Positions 6,850-14,371 of a stretch of 16,050 nucleotides of DNA are shown piece by piece; position 1 is the stretch's first letter, and each line of letters begins with the position of its first letter. This DNA is from Treponema sp. (lineage in GTDB: Bacteria > Spirochaetota > Spirochaetia > Treponematales > Breznakiellaceae). The DNA lies in assembly GCA_031258265.1 (NCBI GenBank), contig JAIRNB010000395.1, positions 1-16,050 on the forward strand, given 5' to 3'. A program made the position numbers and the translations under genes. The notes under the pieces are model-generated. The model did no database searches and had not been told where the DNA came from. It saw only the letters and a program-made list of their open reading frames with translations.

Positions 6850-8088
6850 ATGGCTGATCAATTACAGCTAAGTTTCGTAAATTTTTCAAAAAATTCGTAT
6901 ATTACCGTGGAGGGCAAACAAAACGCGGACCGTTTTTTTATAATCCGCAGCGGAAAAGTCATAATATCAAAAGAAGTAGAGGTGATAGAGGAGGAACGGG
7001 GCAATATTTTAGGCCCCGGCGATTTTTTCGGCGTCATTTCTACCATGTCTTCCCACAGTCATATTGAAACCGTCAGGGCTTTAAGCCCGGTTTCCCTTAT
7101 TTCGGTTCAGAAACATCAGTTTTCCCAGCTTATTCAAAGCAATACCCCCGTGGCAATGAAAATAATCCTCCAGTTTTCCCGGCGGATGCGTTACCTGGAC
7201 GAGGCCCTGACAAAGCTTACCCTTAAACGTAACGCCGAAAGCAACTCCTCCCAGCTTTTCAATGTGGGGGAGTATTACGCGAAAAAAAACCAGTACCTCC
7301 AGGCATTTTACGCATACAACCAGTATATAAAATACAACCCCGACGGGCCCAATGTGGCTATCGCCCGGATGCGGATGATGAAAATTGCCCCCTATGCCAA
7401 GGGTGTTAAGCTGGGCTTTAAGATGAACGAGATGATCCGCAGCCATGTGAAGGACAGCATGATTTTCTCCGAGGGGGAAAACGGAGACGAACTTTACATC
7501 ATAAAAAAAGGATCGGTAAAGATCGTCAAAATCGTTGATAACAACGAAGTTCTTTTGGCGGTGCTTAAAAGCGGAGACATTTTTGGGGAAATGGCCCTGC
7601 TGGAATCCAAGCCCAGGACCGCCAGCGCGGTAGCCTATGAGGATTGCCAGGTAATGGCGGTAAACAAGTCCAACTTCGAGCGGATGATCGTTGACGAACC
7701 GCAGATAATCGCCCGGCTTACCACCCTGCTGGCGGAACGGCTCTGGTCCATCTACCGGCAGCTTGCCAATACCCTTATTGCCAACCCCCTGGGCCGCCTG
7801 TATGACGCCCTCCTTATCCAGTTGGAAAAAGGCAGGATTCCCCCTAAATACACCGGCTCCTTTTCCTTTGACTTTGGCCCCGCCGAACTGGCGAACATGG
7901 TAGGTCTTTCCCCGGAGGAAAGCGGGCCGGTGTTAAAAAAAATACTGGAAAACCGGAATTTCAAAGTCGTGAACGATAAATTGTATGTGGCTACCACAAC
8001 GGAGGTTTTTCGCCAGAGTGAATATTACAAAAAGATTATGCACCGGGATCATTCCCTCAGCCATACAGGCGGCCTTTTCATCTCCTGA
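6850..8088 (+). CDS. Double cNMP-binding-domain protein with TPR-like linker and C-terminal winged helix
   Basis: This 412-residue soluble protein looks like a Crp/Fnr-related sensor-regulator. A first cyclic-nucleotide-binding fold at about 8-115 keeps the beta-roll glycines (IRSGKV, GPGDFFG), but its ligand cassette is degenerate: GDFFGVISTMSSHSH lacks the usual Glu and Arg. A short TPR-like helical pair lies at about 136-175. The second fold, about 183-300, has a canonical phosphate-binding cassette, FGEMALLESKPRTA (245-258), with Glu247 and Arg256. The C-terminus, about 301-380, resembles a Crp-type winged helix (AELANMVGLSPEESGPVLKKILE). By family rules the second domain could bind cAMP, cGMP or c-di-AMP; which is not visible. 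I recall a cNMP-binding protein beside murB in T. pallidum. No start other than 6850 preserves the first domain, so leaderless initiation is the natural reading. Confidence 0.88.
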   Translation: MADQLQLSFVNFSKNSYITVEGKQNADRFFIIRSGKVIISKEVEVIEEERGNILGPGDFFGVISTMSSHSHIETVRALSPVSLISVQKHQFSQLIQSNTPVAMKIILQFSRRMRYLDEALTKLTLKRNAESNSSQLFNVGEYYAKKNQYLQAFYAYNQYIKYNPDGPNVAIARMRMMKIAPYAKGVKLGFKMNEMIRSHVKDSMIFSEGENGDELYIIKKGSVKIVKIVDNNEVLLAVLKSGDIFGEMALLESKPRTASAVAYEDCQVMAVNKSNFERMIVDEPQIIARLTTLLAERLWSIYRQLANTLIANPLGRLYDALLIQLEKGRIPPKYTGSFSFDFGPAELANMVGLSPEESGPVLKKILENRNFKVVNDKLYVATTTEVFRQSEYYKKIMHRDHSLSHTGGLFIS

Positions 8089-8141
8089 TGAACCGGGGAG
8101 GGCTTGTCTTCCGCGCAAGGGATTGAAACGGAAATACCGGA

Positions 8142-8162
8142 AGCTTTACCACAGGTAAAGCT
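8142..8162 (+). repeat. 9-bp perfect hairpin in the gap before scpA
   Basis: AGCTTTACC and GGTAAAGCT pair perfectly around an ACA loop, 53 bp after the cNMP-protein stop. No T run follows, so it is not a typical terminator. The ACA triloop recurs in the hairpin at 16002-16016. Confidence 0.7.
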
Positions 8163-8186
8163 GAGGAATTGAAGTGGAAAGCCCGG

Positions 8187-8211
8187 TTTTTGCGTGCCCG
8201 GCACGCAAAAA
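8187..8211 (+). repeat. 11-bp perfect hairpin in the gap before scpA
   Basis: TTTTTGCGTGC pairs perfectly with GCACGCAAAAA around a CCG loop. The T and A runs lie inside the stem. It could end transcription poorly at best, and could instead be a protein-binding palindrome. It lies about 60 bp upstream of the scpA promoter. Confidence 0.7.
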
Positions 8212-8271
8212 TGCGCCCAAAAACAAACAAAAAAGGTAAACGCCGGTCCCCCGGATGGGCAGTATGGGGGC

Positions 8272-8301
8272 TTTACCCCGGTTTCGGGAAACCGGTATAA
8301 T
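8272..8301 (+). promoter_or_regulatory. Candidate promoter of the scpA cluster
   Basis: A perfect TATAAT (8296-8301) is preceded, after 18 bp, by TTTACC (8272-8277; four of six -35 consensus bases). The start point would fall near 8308, 2-3 nt before the scpA ATG. No Shine-Dalgarno lies before that ATG, so the transcript would be essentially leaderless. Confidence 0.6.
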
Positions 8302-8310
8302 TATTTCCCC

Positions 8311-9051
8311 ATGGAAACAACCCTCAAGGGTCAGGGACGCAGTTTCAAGATTGACCAGTTTGAAGGTCCCCTGGATTTGCTTCTCTTCCTGATAAAAAAA
8401 AACGAGGTTAACATCTACGACATTCCCATTGCCCGGATCACCGAACAGTACCTTGATTATCTAAGTTATGTGGAAAAGCTGGACCTGGAGGATGCCACCG
8501 AATTCCAGGCCATGGCCGCGACCCTGCTCCATATCAAATCCAGGACCCTGCTTCCCCTGGAGGCGGACCTGGATGACGAGGGCATGGACCCCCGGCAGGA
8601 ACTGGTGGATCAGCTCATCGAATATCAGAAATTCAAGAAGCTTTCCGGCCTCATGGAAGAAAAGGAACGGGAGGCCGAGTGGATCGTCGAACGAAAGCGG
8701 CTCCAGCGGGAACTGCCCTTCGATGACGAGGGACTCTGGGAACAGGTTGATATATGGGACCTTCTTAAAACCTTTACCGCCCTCCTGGAAAACCACCTGC
8801 CCAAAGAACGGATCATCGATCTGTACGAAGAGGTGACGGTAAACGAAAAAACAACCCTTTTGATGGAATTCCTGGAAAACCAGGGTAAATGCCGTTTCAC
8901 GGATCTCCTGGTCCGCAAGGGATCGATTATGGATTTTGTCTGCGCCTTTCTGGCGATCCTGGAGGCGGCCAAGACCCGGTTGATCCTGATATGCCAAAAC
9001 CGCATGTTTGGCGATATTCTGCTCTGTGTCAGGGAGGGCGTCCTTGGATAA
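8311..9051 (+). CDS. scpA: Segregation and condensation protein A (kleisin)
   Basis: ScpA is the kleisin that bridges the heads of the SMC dimer and recruits ScpB, condensing and segregating replicated chromosomes. The 246 residues open with the kleisin signature (KIDQFEGPLDLLLFLIKKNE, then IPIARITEQYLDYL), continue through a long charged helical middle, and end in a winged-helix SMC-contact domain (TDLLVRKGSIMDFVCAFLAILEAAK). The open frame extends upstream to a GTG at 8194, but that codon lies inside a hairpin and the extra residues do not resemble ScpA. The ATG at 8311 gives the family N-terminus and sits next to a promoter. It overlaps scpB by 8 bp and heads the plus-strand cluster. Confidence 0.95.
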   Translation: METTLKGQGRSFKIDQFEGPLDLLLFLIKKNEVNIYDIPIARITEQYLDYLSYVEKLDLEDATEFQAMAATLLHIKSRTLLPLEADLDDEGMDPRQELVDQLIEYQKFKKLSGLMEEKEREAEWIVERKRLQRELPFDDEGLWEQVDIWDLLKTFTALLENHLPKERIIDLYEEVTVNEKTTLLMEFLENQGKCRFTDLLVRKGSIMDFVCAFLAILEAAKTRLILICQNRMFGDILLCVREGVLG

Positions 9052-9580
9052 AGAAGCGGCCCTTCTGGAGGCGATCCTCTATTTGGAATCCGAAGCCCTG
9101 GATGAGGCGGCCCTGGCCCGGATCTCCGGTCTTTCCCGGGAAGTGGTGGAAAAGGCCCTCGGCGTTCTGGCGGAACGTTATACCCAACTCGGATCGGGGG
9201 TGGAACTTTCCCGTATCGGCGGGGGAATCGCCATATCGCCAAAGCGGGAGTATTGGGAAAATCTGCGGGAACGCTACGGAAAACGGAACGAAAACCGGCT
9301 TTCCCGGGCCGCCATGGAGACTCTTTCGATTATCGCCTATTCCCAGCCCATTACCCGCAGTGAAATTGAGGCTATCCGGGGAGTCCAGCCGGACAACATG
9401 ATCCGCCTTTTGATAGAAAAGCAGTTCATCCGGGAAGTGGGAAAAAAGGATGTCCCCGGAAAACCTGTCCAGTACGGGACTACCGCGGAATTCCTGCGAT
9501 TCTTCAGGCTGAACAGTATTGCGGATCTCCCGAAACTGGATGAACGGGAGGCGGACCGGTTTGAACTTGAAGGGGAATAA
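9044..9580 (+). CDS. scpB: Segregation and condensation protein B
   Basis: ScpB dimerises and binds the kleisin ScpA in the SMC complex. This 178-residue form has the two winged-helix domains of the family: the first at about 5-75 (LLEAILYLESEALDEAALA), the second at about 86-160 with the strongly conserved MLSIIAYSQPITR-type stretch, here METLSIIAYSQPITRSEIEA, followed by RGVQPDNMIRLLIEKQFI. I chose the TTG at 9044 because GGGAGGG lies 5 nt before it and it gives a family-like N-terminus. The frame opens further upstream but without such a signal. The TTG lies within the last codons of scpA, so translation is probably coupled. It overlaps the next gene as well. Confidence 0.94.
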   Translation: MDKEAALLEAILYLESEALDEAALARISGLSREVVEKALGVLAERYTQLGSGVELSRIGGGIAISPKREYWENLRERYGKRNENRLSRAAMETLSIIAYSQPITRSEIEAIRGVQPDNMIRLLIEKQFIREVGKKDVPGKPVQYGTTAEFLRFFRLNSIADLPKLDEREADRFELEGE

Positions 9581-10346
9581 CGCGGCGGATCTTCAGCCCG
9601 AAGAATGGGGTTTTCATTCCGGGCCGGAAAACCCGGAGTCCCGGGGGATCAGGCTCCAGGTTTACCTGGCCCGCGGGGGGCTGGCCTCCAGGAGGGGGGC
9701 GGAGGAACTTATCGCCGCGGGCCGCGTACAGATAAACGGAAGGGTAGTCGGTGTTCCGGGGGAAAAGGTGTTCCCCGGTGACACAGTCTTGGTGGACGGA
9801 GTTCCGGTAAAGCCGGAAACCCGGCTTCGCTACCTTGCCCTGCATAAGCCCCCCGGCTATATTTGCAGTTCTTCCGATCCCCAGGGCCGGCCCTTGGCAT
9901 TGGAACTTCTCCCCACCGGCATCGGGGAACGGCTTTACAGCGTGGGCCGCCTGGATCTGCGTTCCTCCGGCCTCATCCTCTTTACCAATGACGGGGATTT
10001 TGCCGCCAGGGTAAGCCATCCCTCGGCGGGCCTTGAAAAAGAATACCTGGTGGAAGCCTCCGGCCCCATACCGGACTCCGTGGTAAAAGACTTTACCCGG
10101 GGGCTCGTCGTGGAGGGGGAGAGGTACCAGGCCAGGAAAATCGAAAGAACCGGTCAACGGCAGTTAAAAATCTGTCTAATCGAGGGGAAAAACCGGGAGA
10201 TCCGGCGGGTCTTTTCATATTTCCACCTGCACGCGGTTAAGCTTCACCGGGTCCGAATCGGGCCGGTAATGCTGGGGGCTTTGGCGGAAGGCGCTTCCCG
10301 GTCCCTCGAAGAAACGGAAATAGCGGCTCTTTTGGGAGGAATGTAA
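9561..10346 (+). CDS. rluB: RluB/RsuA-family pseudouridine synthase
   Basis: This 261-residue enzyme converts a specific uridine in rRNA to pseudouridine. By the scpAB-rluB-cmk context, 23S rRNA (RluB) is likelier than 16S (RsuA). An N-terminal S4 RNA-binding domain (RLQVYLARGGLASRRGAEEL...GRVQINGRVV) spans about 31-80. The catalytic domain contains GRLDLRSSGLILFTNDG with the catalytic Asp at about 132, and EGKNREIRRVF at about 208-218. The start is uncertain. TTG at 9561 has GGGAGG 9 nt upstream and is preferred; ATG at 9540 has no ribosome-binding site and would extend the protein by 7 residues. It overlaps scpB by 20 bp, and its TAA shares a base with the ATG of the next gene. Confidence 0.92.
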   Translation: MNLKGNNAADLQPEEWGFHSGPENPESRGIRLQVYLARGGLASRRGAEELIAAGRVQINGRVVGVPGEKVFPGDTVLVDGVPVKPETRLRYLALHKPPGYICSSSDPQGRPLALELLPTGIGERLYSVGRLDLRSSGLILFTNDGDFAARVSHPSAGLEKEYLVEASGPIPDSVVKDFTRGLVVEGERYQARKIERTGQRQLKICLIEGKNREIRRVFSYFHLHAVKLHRVRIGPVMLGALAEGASRSLEETEIAALLGGM

Positions 10347-12754
10347 TGGTTATCGCCATAGACGGCCCCGCAGGTTCCGGGAAAAGCACCATCGCCCGCC
10401 TTCTGGCGGAAAGGCTCCGTTTGCCGGGAGGGGGGGGGCTTAGCTATATAAATTCGGGAAACCTGTACCGGGCCTTTACCCTTGGCTGTCTGCGGCGGGG
10501 GCTCCGCCCCGAACAGGCTGAAGAAGTCCTGGCCTATGCCGGGGCCGCCCGGGTAGAGTACCTGCCCGGCGGCCGTATTCTTCTGGAAGGGGAGGATGTA
10601 ACGGATCTGCTTCATTCGGACGAGATCGACAGCTACGCCGCCCCTTTTTCCACCATTGTTCCCCTGCGGCGCCTGGTCAACGATCTTATCCGCGAAACAG
10701 CCCGGGGTACGGACGTGGTAGCGGAGGGCCGGGATATTACCACCGTTGTTTTCCCCCGGGCGGAGTATCGCTTTTACCTGGACGCTTCCCCGGAATCCCG
10801 GGCCAAACGCCGCCTTGAGCAGGGAACTTCCCGGCTTGGCCCGGAAGAAATCCTTAAAAACATCCAGGAACGGGACGAGATCGACCGGAACAAGGCGGAA
10901 GGAAGCCTTACGATTGCCCCCGGGGTAGAGTACCTGGATACATCACTCTTGACCATCGAACAAGTTTATGCCAAATTAGAAGCTAAAATAATGCTTGAAG
11001 GATCGGACATGGCCCAGATGGAAGTGGAGGCGGATTCCAATCCGCAGAATGGGCCGGAGGGAAATGCCGTAGGCGCCTCCGGAAACATTCAAACACAATT
11101 ACAGGAAGAATACCTTAAATCCCTTGAACAACTGGAAGAAGGTCAGTTGGTTGACGGCATTGTCATCCAGGTAACTTCTGATCAGGTGTTTGTGGACGTT
11201 GGCTACAAGTCAGAGGGCAAAATTCCGATCGCCGAGTTTACCGAGCTTCCCAAGGTGGGGGATACGGTATCGGTTATCCTGGTGGCGAAGGAAAACCGCT
11301 ACGGAGAAGTCATTGTTTCCAAACAGAAAGCGGATGTAAAGATCTTCTGGAAAAACCTCCGCCAGGCCTTCCAGGACCATAGTTCCGTTGAAGGGCTCAT
11401 CGAAAAGACCGTTAAGGGCGGTTTTGATGTGAATCTGGGCGCCGGTGTCCATGCCTTCCTTCCTATCAGCCAGTCGGATGCCCAAAAGGTGGAAAAGCCG
11501 GAAAAATTCCTCGGTATGAAGACCAGTTTTTATGTGGAGCGGCTCTATTCGGACGGCAAAGTAAACATCGTGGTGAACCGCCGCAAGTGGCTGGAAGAAG
11601 AAATTGACCGCAAACGAAACGAATTCTTCGAAAATACCAAGATCGGCGCCGACGTAACGGGTACGGTAAAGAGCTTCACATCCTTTGGCGCCTTTGTCGA
11701 TCTGGGGGGCTTTGACGGCCTTTTGCATATTAACGATATGAGCTGGGGGCATGTAACCCGGCCTAAAGATTTTGTCAAAAAGGGGCAGGAAATTCACCTC
11801 AAGGTGATCCGCATAGATCCGGCGGAAAAGCGGATCAACCTGTCCCTTAAACACTTTACCGATGATCCATGGGTACGTTTTGAAGAAAAGTACCATGTGA
11901 ACGATGTTGTCAAAGGGAAAGTAACCAAACTTACCGATTTTGGCGCGTTTATCGAGCTGGAAGAGGGAATCGAGGGCCTTGCCCATATTTCCGAATTTTC
12001 CTGGGTCAAGAAGATCCAAAAATCCGAGGATCTCCTCCATATCGGGGATGAAGTGGAGTGCATGATCCTGGGCTACGATATTCAGGCGGGCCGGGTTTCC
12101 CTGGGGCTCAAACAGGTTACCGCCAATCCCTGGGATGATATTGACGAAAAGTACCCTGTGGGGACCCGGCTTACCCGCAAGATAGTCAAGATCACCAATG
12201 CGGGGGCCTTTATTGAACTGGAGGAGGGGATTGACGGCTTCCTCCACGGGGATGATATTTCCTGGACCCGGAAAATTAAGCATATCGGCAGTGAATTCCA
12301 GGTTGGTCAGGAAATTGAGATCATGGTTGTCTCGGTAGACAAGGAAAACCGTAATGTCCGCCTTGGCGTTAAGCAGCTCAGTGAAGACCCCTGGCAGAGT
12401 TTTGCGGAAACCTATAAGCCCGGTTCTCCGGTGGAGGGGGAGGTCGCTTCGGTTACTGACTTTGGTATCTTTGTTAAGGTTCCCGGTGGTATTGAAGGGC
12501 TTATCCATAAGTCCAATCTGTCCGAAAACCGGGATGACAACCCTGATGAAGCCCTTAAGAAGTTTCAGCCTGGGGATAAGGTTAAGGCGGTGGTCCTTGA
12601 GATACAGCCTGCCAAACAGAAGGTCGCCTTCTCTATCCGGGATTACCAGAAAAAAGTGCAGAGGGATGAAATCTCCCGCTATATGGCGGCCGAAGAGTCC
12701 GATGACTCCACCTTTACCCTGGGCGACGCTTTAAAATCCAAAGGGTCCGAATAA
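10346..12754 (+). CDS. cmk/rpsA: Bifunctional cytidylate kinase / ribosomal protein S1 fusion
   Basis: This 802-residue protein joins CMP kinase (about 1-215) to 30S protein S1 (about 222-802), a fusion I know from treponemes. The kinase has P-loop GPAGSGKST (7-15), the substrate motif SGNLYR (37-42; usually TGAMYR), GRDITTVVFP (128-137; usually GRDIGTVVFP) and RDEIDRNK (176-183). S1 carries six OB-fold S1 repeats at about 266-332, 347-413, 434-503, 519-590, 606-678 and 695-765. The third to sixth have the classic FGAFV/FIELEEG cores; the first two are divergent, as in S1 proteins that bind the ribosome. GGGAGGA lies 5 nt before the ATG, which overlaps the rluB stop as TAATG. An internal start at 11009 might also yield S1 alone. 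Confidence 0.96.
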   Translation: MVIAIDGPAGSGKSTIARLLAERLRLPGGGGLSYINSGNLYRAFTLGCLRRGLRPEQAEEVLAYAGAARVEYLPGGRILLEGEDVTDLLHSDEIDSYAAPFSTIVPLRRLVNDLIRETARGTDVVAEGRDITTVVFPRAEYRFYLDASPESRAKRRLEQGTSRLGPEEILKNIQERDEIDRNKAEGSLTIAPGVEYLDTSLLTIEQVYAKLEAKIMLEGSDMAQMEVEADSNPQNGPEGNAVGASGNIQTQLQEEYLKSLEQLEEGQLVDGIVIQVTSDQVFVDVGYKSEGKIPIAEFTELPKVGDTVSVILVAKENRYGEVIVSKQKADVKIFWKNLRQAFQDHSSVEGLIEKTVKGGFDVNLGAGVHAFLPISQSDAQKVEKPEKFLGMKTSFYVERLYSDGKVNIVVNRRKWLEEEIDRKRNEFFENTKIGADVTGTVKSFTSFGAFVDLGGFDGLLHINDMSWGHVTRPKDFVKKGQEIHLKVIRIDPAEKRINLSLKHFTDDPWVRFEEKYHVNDVVKGKVTKLTDFGAFIELEEGIEGLAHISEFSWVKKIQKSEDLLHIGDEVECMILGYDIQAGRVSLGLKQVTANPWDDIDEKYPVGTRLTRKIVKITNAGAFIELEEGIDGFLHGDDISWTRKIKHIGSEFQVGQEIEIMVVSVDKENRNVRLGVKQLSEDPWQSFAETYKPGSPVEGEVASVTDFGIFVKVPGGIEGLIHKSNLSENRDDNPDEALKKFQPGDKVKAVVLEIQPAKQKVAFSIRDYQKKVQRDEISRYMAAEESDDSTFTLGDALKSKGSE
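10997..11011 (+). promoter_or_regulatory. Possible internal ribosome-binding site and start for free S1
   Basis: GAAGGA (10997-11002) lies 6 nt before an in-frame ATG at 11009, exactly at the junction between the kinase and S1 parts (codon 222). Initiation here would give a 581-residue protein starting MAQMEVEADSNPQNG, close to the usual size of stand-alone S1. It is a sequence-based proposal only. Confidence 0.4.
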
Positions 12755-12769
12755 AAAGACCGCATTGTG

Positions 12770-14284
12770 ATGCTGTCAACGATAGACGCACAGAAATTTA
12801 ACACACTGATAGAGACTAATAATCTTATCAATTCGGACTATGGGGATATTCATGCCCTCCTGTCCCATATTCTTGAATCCGCCACCCGCTTTTGCGGGGG
12901 GGAGGCTTCCAGTATCCTTCTTCTGGACAAGGGAAAGCAGGAACTCTACTTTGAAACCGCCCTGGGGATCAAAGGGCAGGAGGTTAAGCGGTATACCCTT
13001 AAACCCGGCGAAGGGATCGCCGGCTGGGTGGTTCAACATAACAAGACTCTGATCATCAACGATGTTGATAATGATAAGCGCCATCAGCGGCGTATTTCCC
13101 AGGAACTCAACTATCATCTAGCAAACATGATCGCCGTCCCCATGCGCCTCAAAAACGAATGTATCGGCGTTATCGAAGTGATGAACAAGGCGGGGGGGAA
13201 GCCCTTTGCGGGGGAGGATGTTGAGTGGGCGGAGATATTCGCTACCCAGGCCGCCCTGGCAATTACCAACGCCCGGAATATAGAGAAGGCCCAAAACGAA
13301 ATACAGTTCCTCCGGGATCAGCTTAAAACCGATCAGGGCTACCATACCTTTATCTCCAAGAGTCCGGTGATCCAGGAAAAGCTGGAGATTATCGACCGGG
13401 TGGCGAAAACCGATTCTTCAGTGCTGATTCTCGGGGAAAGCGGGGTAGGGAAGGAGCTTTTCGCGGAACAGATCCACCTGCGCAGCCCCCGCAGCCAGGC
13501 CCCCTTTATCCGCGTCAACTGCGCCGCCATACCGGAGGGACTCCTGGAAAGCGAACTCTTCGGCCATGTGAAAGGGGCCTTTACCAACGCTATTGCCAAC
13601 CGGCAGGGCCGCTTTGAAATGGCCGACGGGGGAACTATCTTCCTGGATGAAATTGCCGATATTCCCCTGGCCCTGCAGGCCAAACTGCTGCGGGTCATCC
13701 AGGAACGGACCTTTGAAAAAGTCGGTTCCGATGTTTCTATTACCGTTAATGTAAGAATCCTGGCGGCCACCAATAAAGATATTGAGGCTCAGGTGGAGAA
13801 GGGGGAATTCCGCAGTGATCTTTACTACCGGCTTAACGTGCTTCCCCTGTTTATCCCCCCCCTTAGGCAGAGGCCGGAAGATATTCCCGAATTGGCCTCT
13901 TTTTTTCTGAAAAAATTCATGGGAGAAACCAAAAAACAGTTTGAAGGTTTCTCCGATAAGGCTATGAAGGCCCTGCTTTCTTATTCCTGGCCCGGGAATA
14001 TCCGGGAACTGGAAAATTCCGTGGAAAGGGCCTGTGTGATAGGGAAGGGCCGCCTGATACAGCAGGAGGATCTGTTCCTCACTAACGCCCGGGCGGTAGT
14101 TTCCGGGGCGGCGGAGGGCCGGAATTTAAAAAACGCCATCAATAGTTTTAAGGCTTATTTTATCCGCAACGTATTAGAGGAACATAACTGGAACCAGACG
14201 GAGACGGCCAGGGAACTGGGAATTCAGCGGACCTATCTTTCCAGGCTTATCAAAGAACTGGAGATTATCAATTTAAAGGATTAA
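12770..14284 (+). CDS. GAF-AAA+-Fis sigma54-dependent transcriptional activator
   Basis: This 504-residue bacterial enhancer-binding protein resembles NifA/FhlA-type activators, which remodel sigma54 RNA polymerase by ATP hydrolysis. A GAF sensor domain (about 25-170) takes the place of a receiver domain, so it is not a two-component regulator. The AAA+ domain follows: Walker A GESGVGKE (222-229), GAFTNA (269-274), Walker B TIFLDE (289-294), and sensor region RILAATNKDIE. A Fis-type helix-turn-helix (NQTETARELGIQRTYLSRLI) ends the protein. The sigma54-contact loop is GAFTNA rather than GAFTGA. The ATG at 12770 is preferred over the adjacent GTG at 12767; the Shine-Dalgarno is weak (AAAAGA). 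It begins 15 bp after cmk/rpsA with no visible promoter, so co-transcription is likely. Its GAF ligand and targets are unknown. Confidence 0.93.
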   Translation: MLSTIDAQKFNTLIETNNLINSDYGDIHALLSHILESATRFCGGEASSILLLDKGKQELYFETALGIKGQEVKRYTLKPGEGIAGWVVQHNKTLIINDVDNDKRHQRRISQELNYHLANMIAVPMRLKNECIGVIEVMNKAGGKPFAGEDVEWAEIFATQAALAITNARNIEKAQNEIQFLRDQLKTDQGYHTFISKSPVIQEKLEIIDRVAKTDSSVLILGESGVGKELFAEQIHLRSPRSQAPFIRVNCAAIPEGLLESELFGHVKGAFTNAIANRQGRFEMADGGTIFLDEIADIPLALQAKLLRVIQERTFEKVGSDVSITVNVRILAATNKDIEAQVEKGEFRSDLYYRLNVLPLFIPPLRQRPEDIPELASFFLKKFMGETKKQFEGFSDKAMKALLSYSWPGNIRELENSVERACVIGKGRLIQQEDLFLTNARAVVSGAAEGRNLKNAINSFKAYFIRNVLEEHNWNQTETARELGIQRTYLSRLIKELEIINLKD

Positions 14285-14300
14285 GCGGCAATTTTTCAAA

Positions 14301-14351
14301 AGGGTAAGTTCCCAAAACTCCAGTATTGGGAACTTACCCTGAATTTCAGGG
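14301..14351 (+). terminator. 15-bp perfect palindrome with an overlapping second hairpin
   Basis: AGGGTAAGTTCCCAA (14301-14315) pairs perfectly with 14326-14340 around a 10-nt loop, 16 bp after the sigma54-activator stop. A second hairpin, CCCTGA-ATT-TCAGGG (14337-14351), shares four bases with the first stem and is followed by TTTT. This could be an attenuator or a partial terminator; the large palindrome alone lacks a T run and might instead bind a dimeric regulator. It sits just before the GGAGG of the next gene. Confidence 0.5.
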
Positions 14352-14371
14352 TTTTGGAGGTTATAAAGATA

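Noticed and set aside
8194..8310. Upstream extension of scpA from a GTG at 8194
   Set aside because: The GTG lies inside a perfect hairpin, there is no ribosome-binding site, and the added 39 residues do not resemble any ScpA N-terminus. A promoter lies within the extension.
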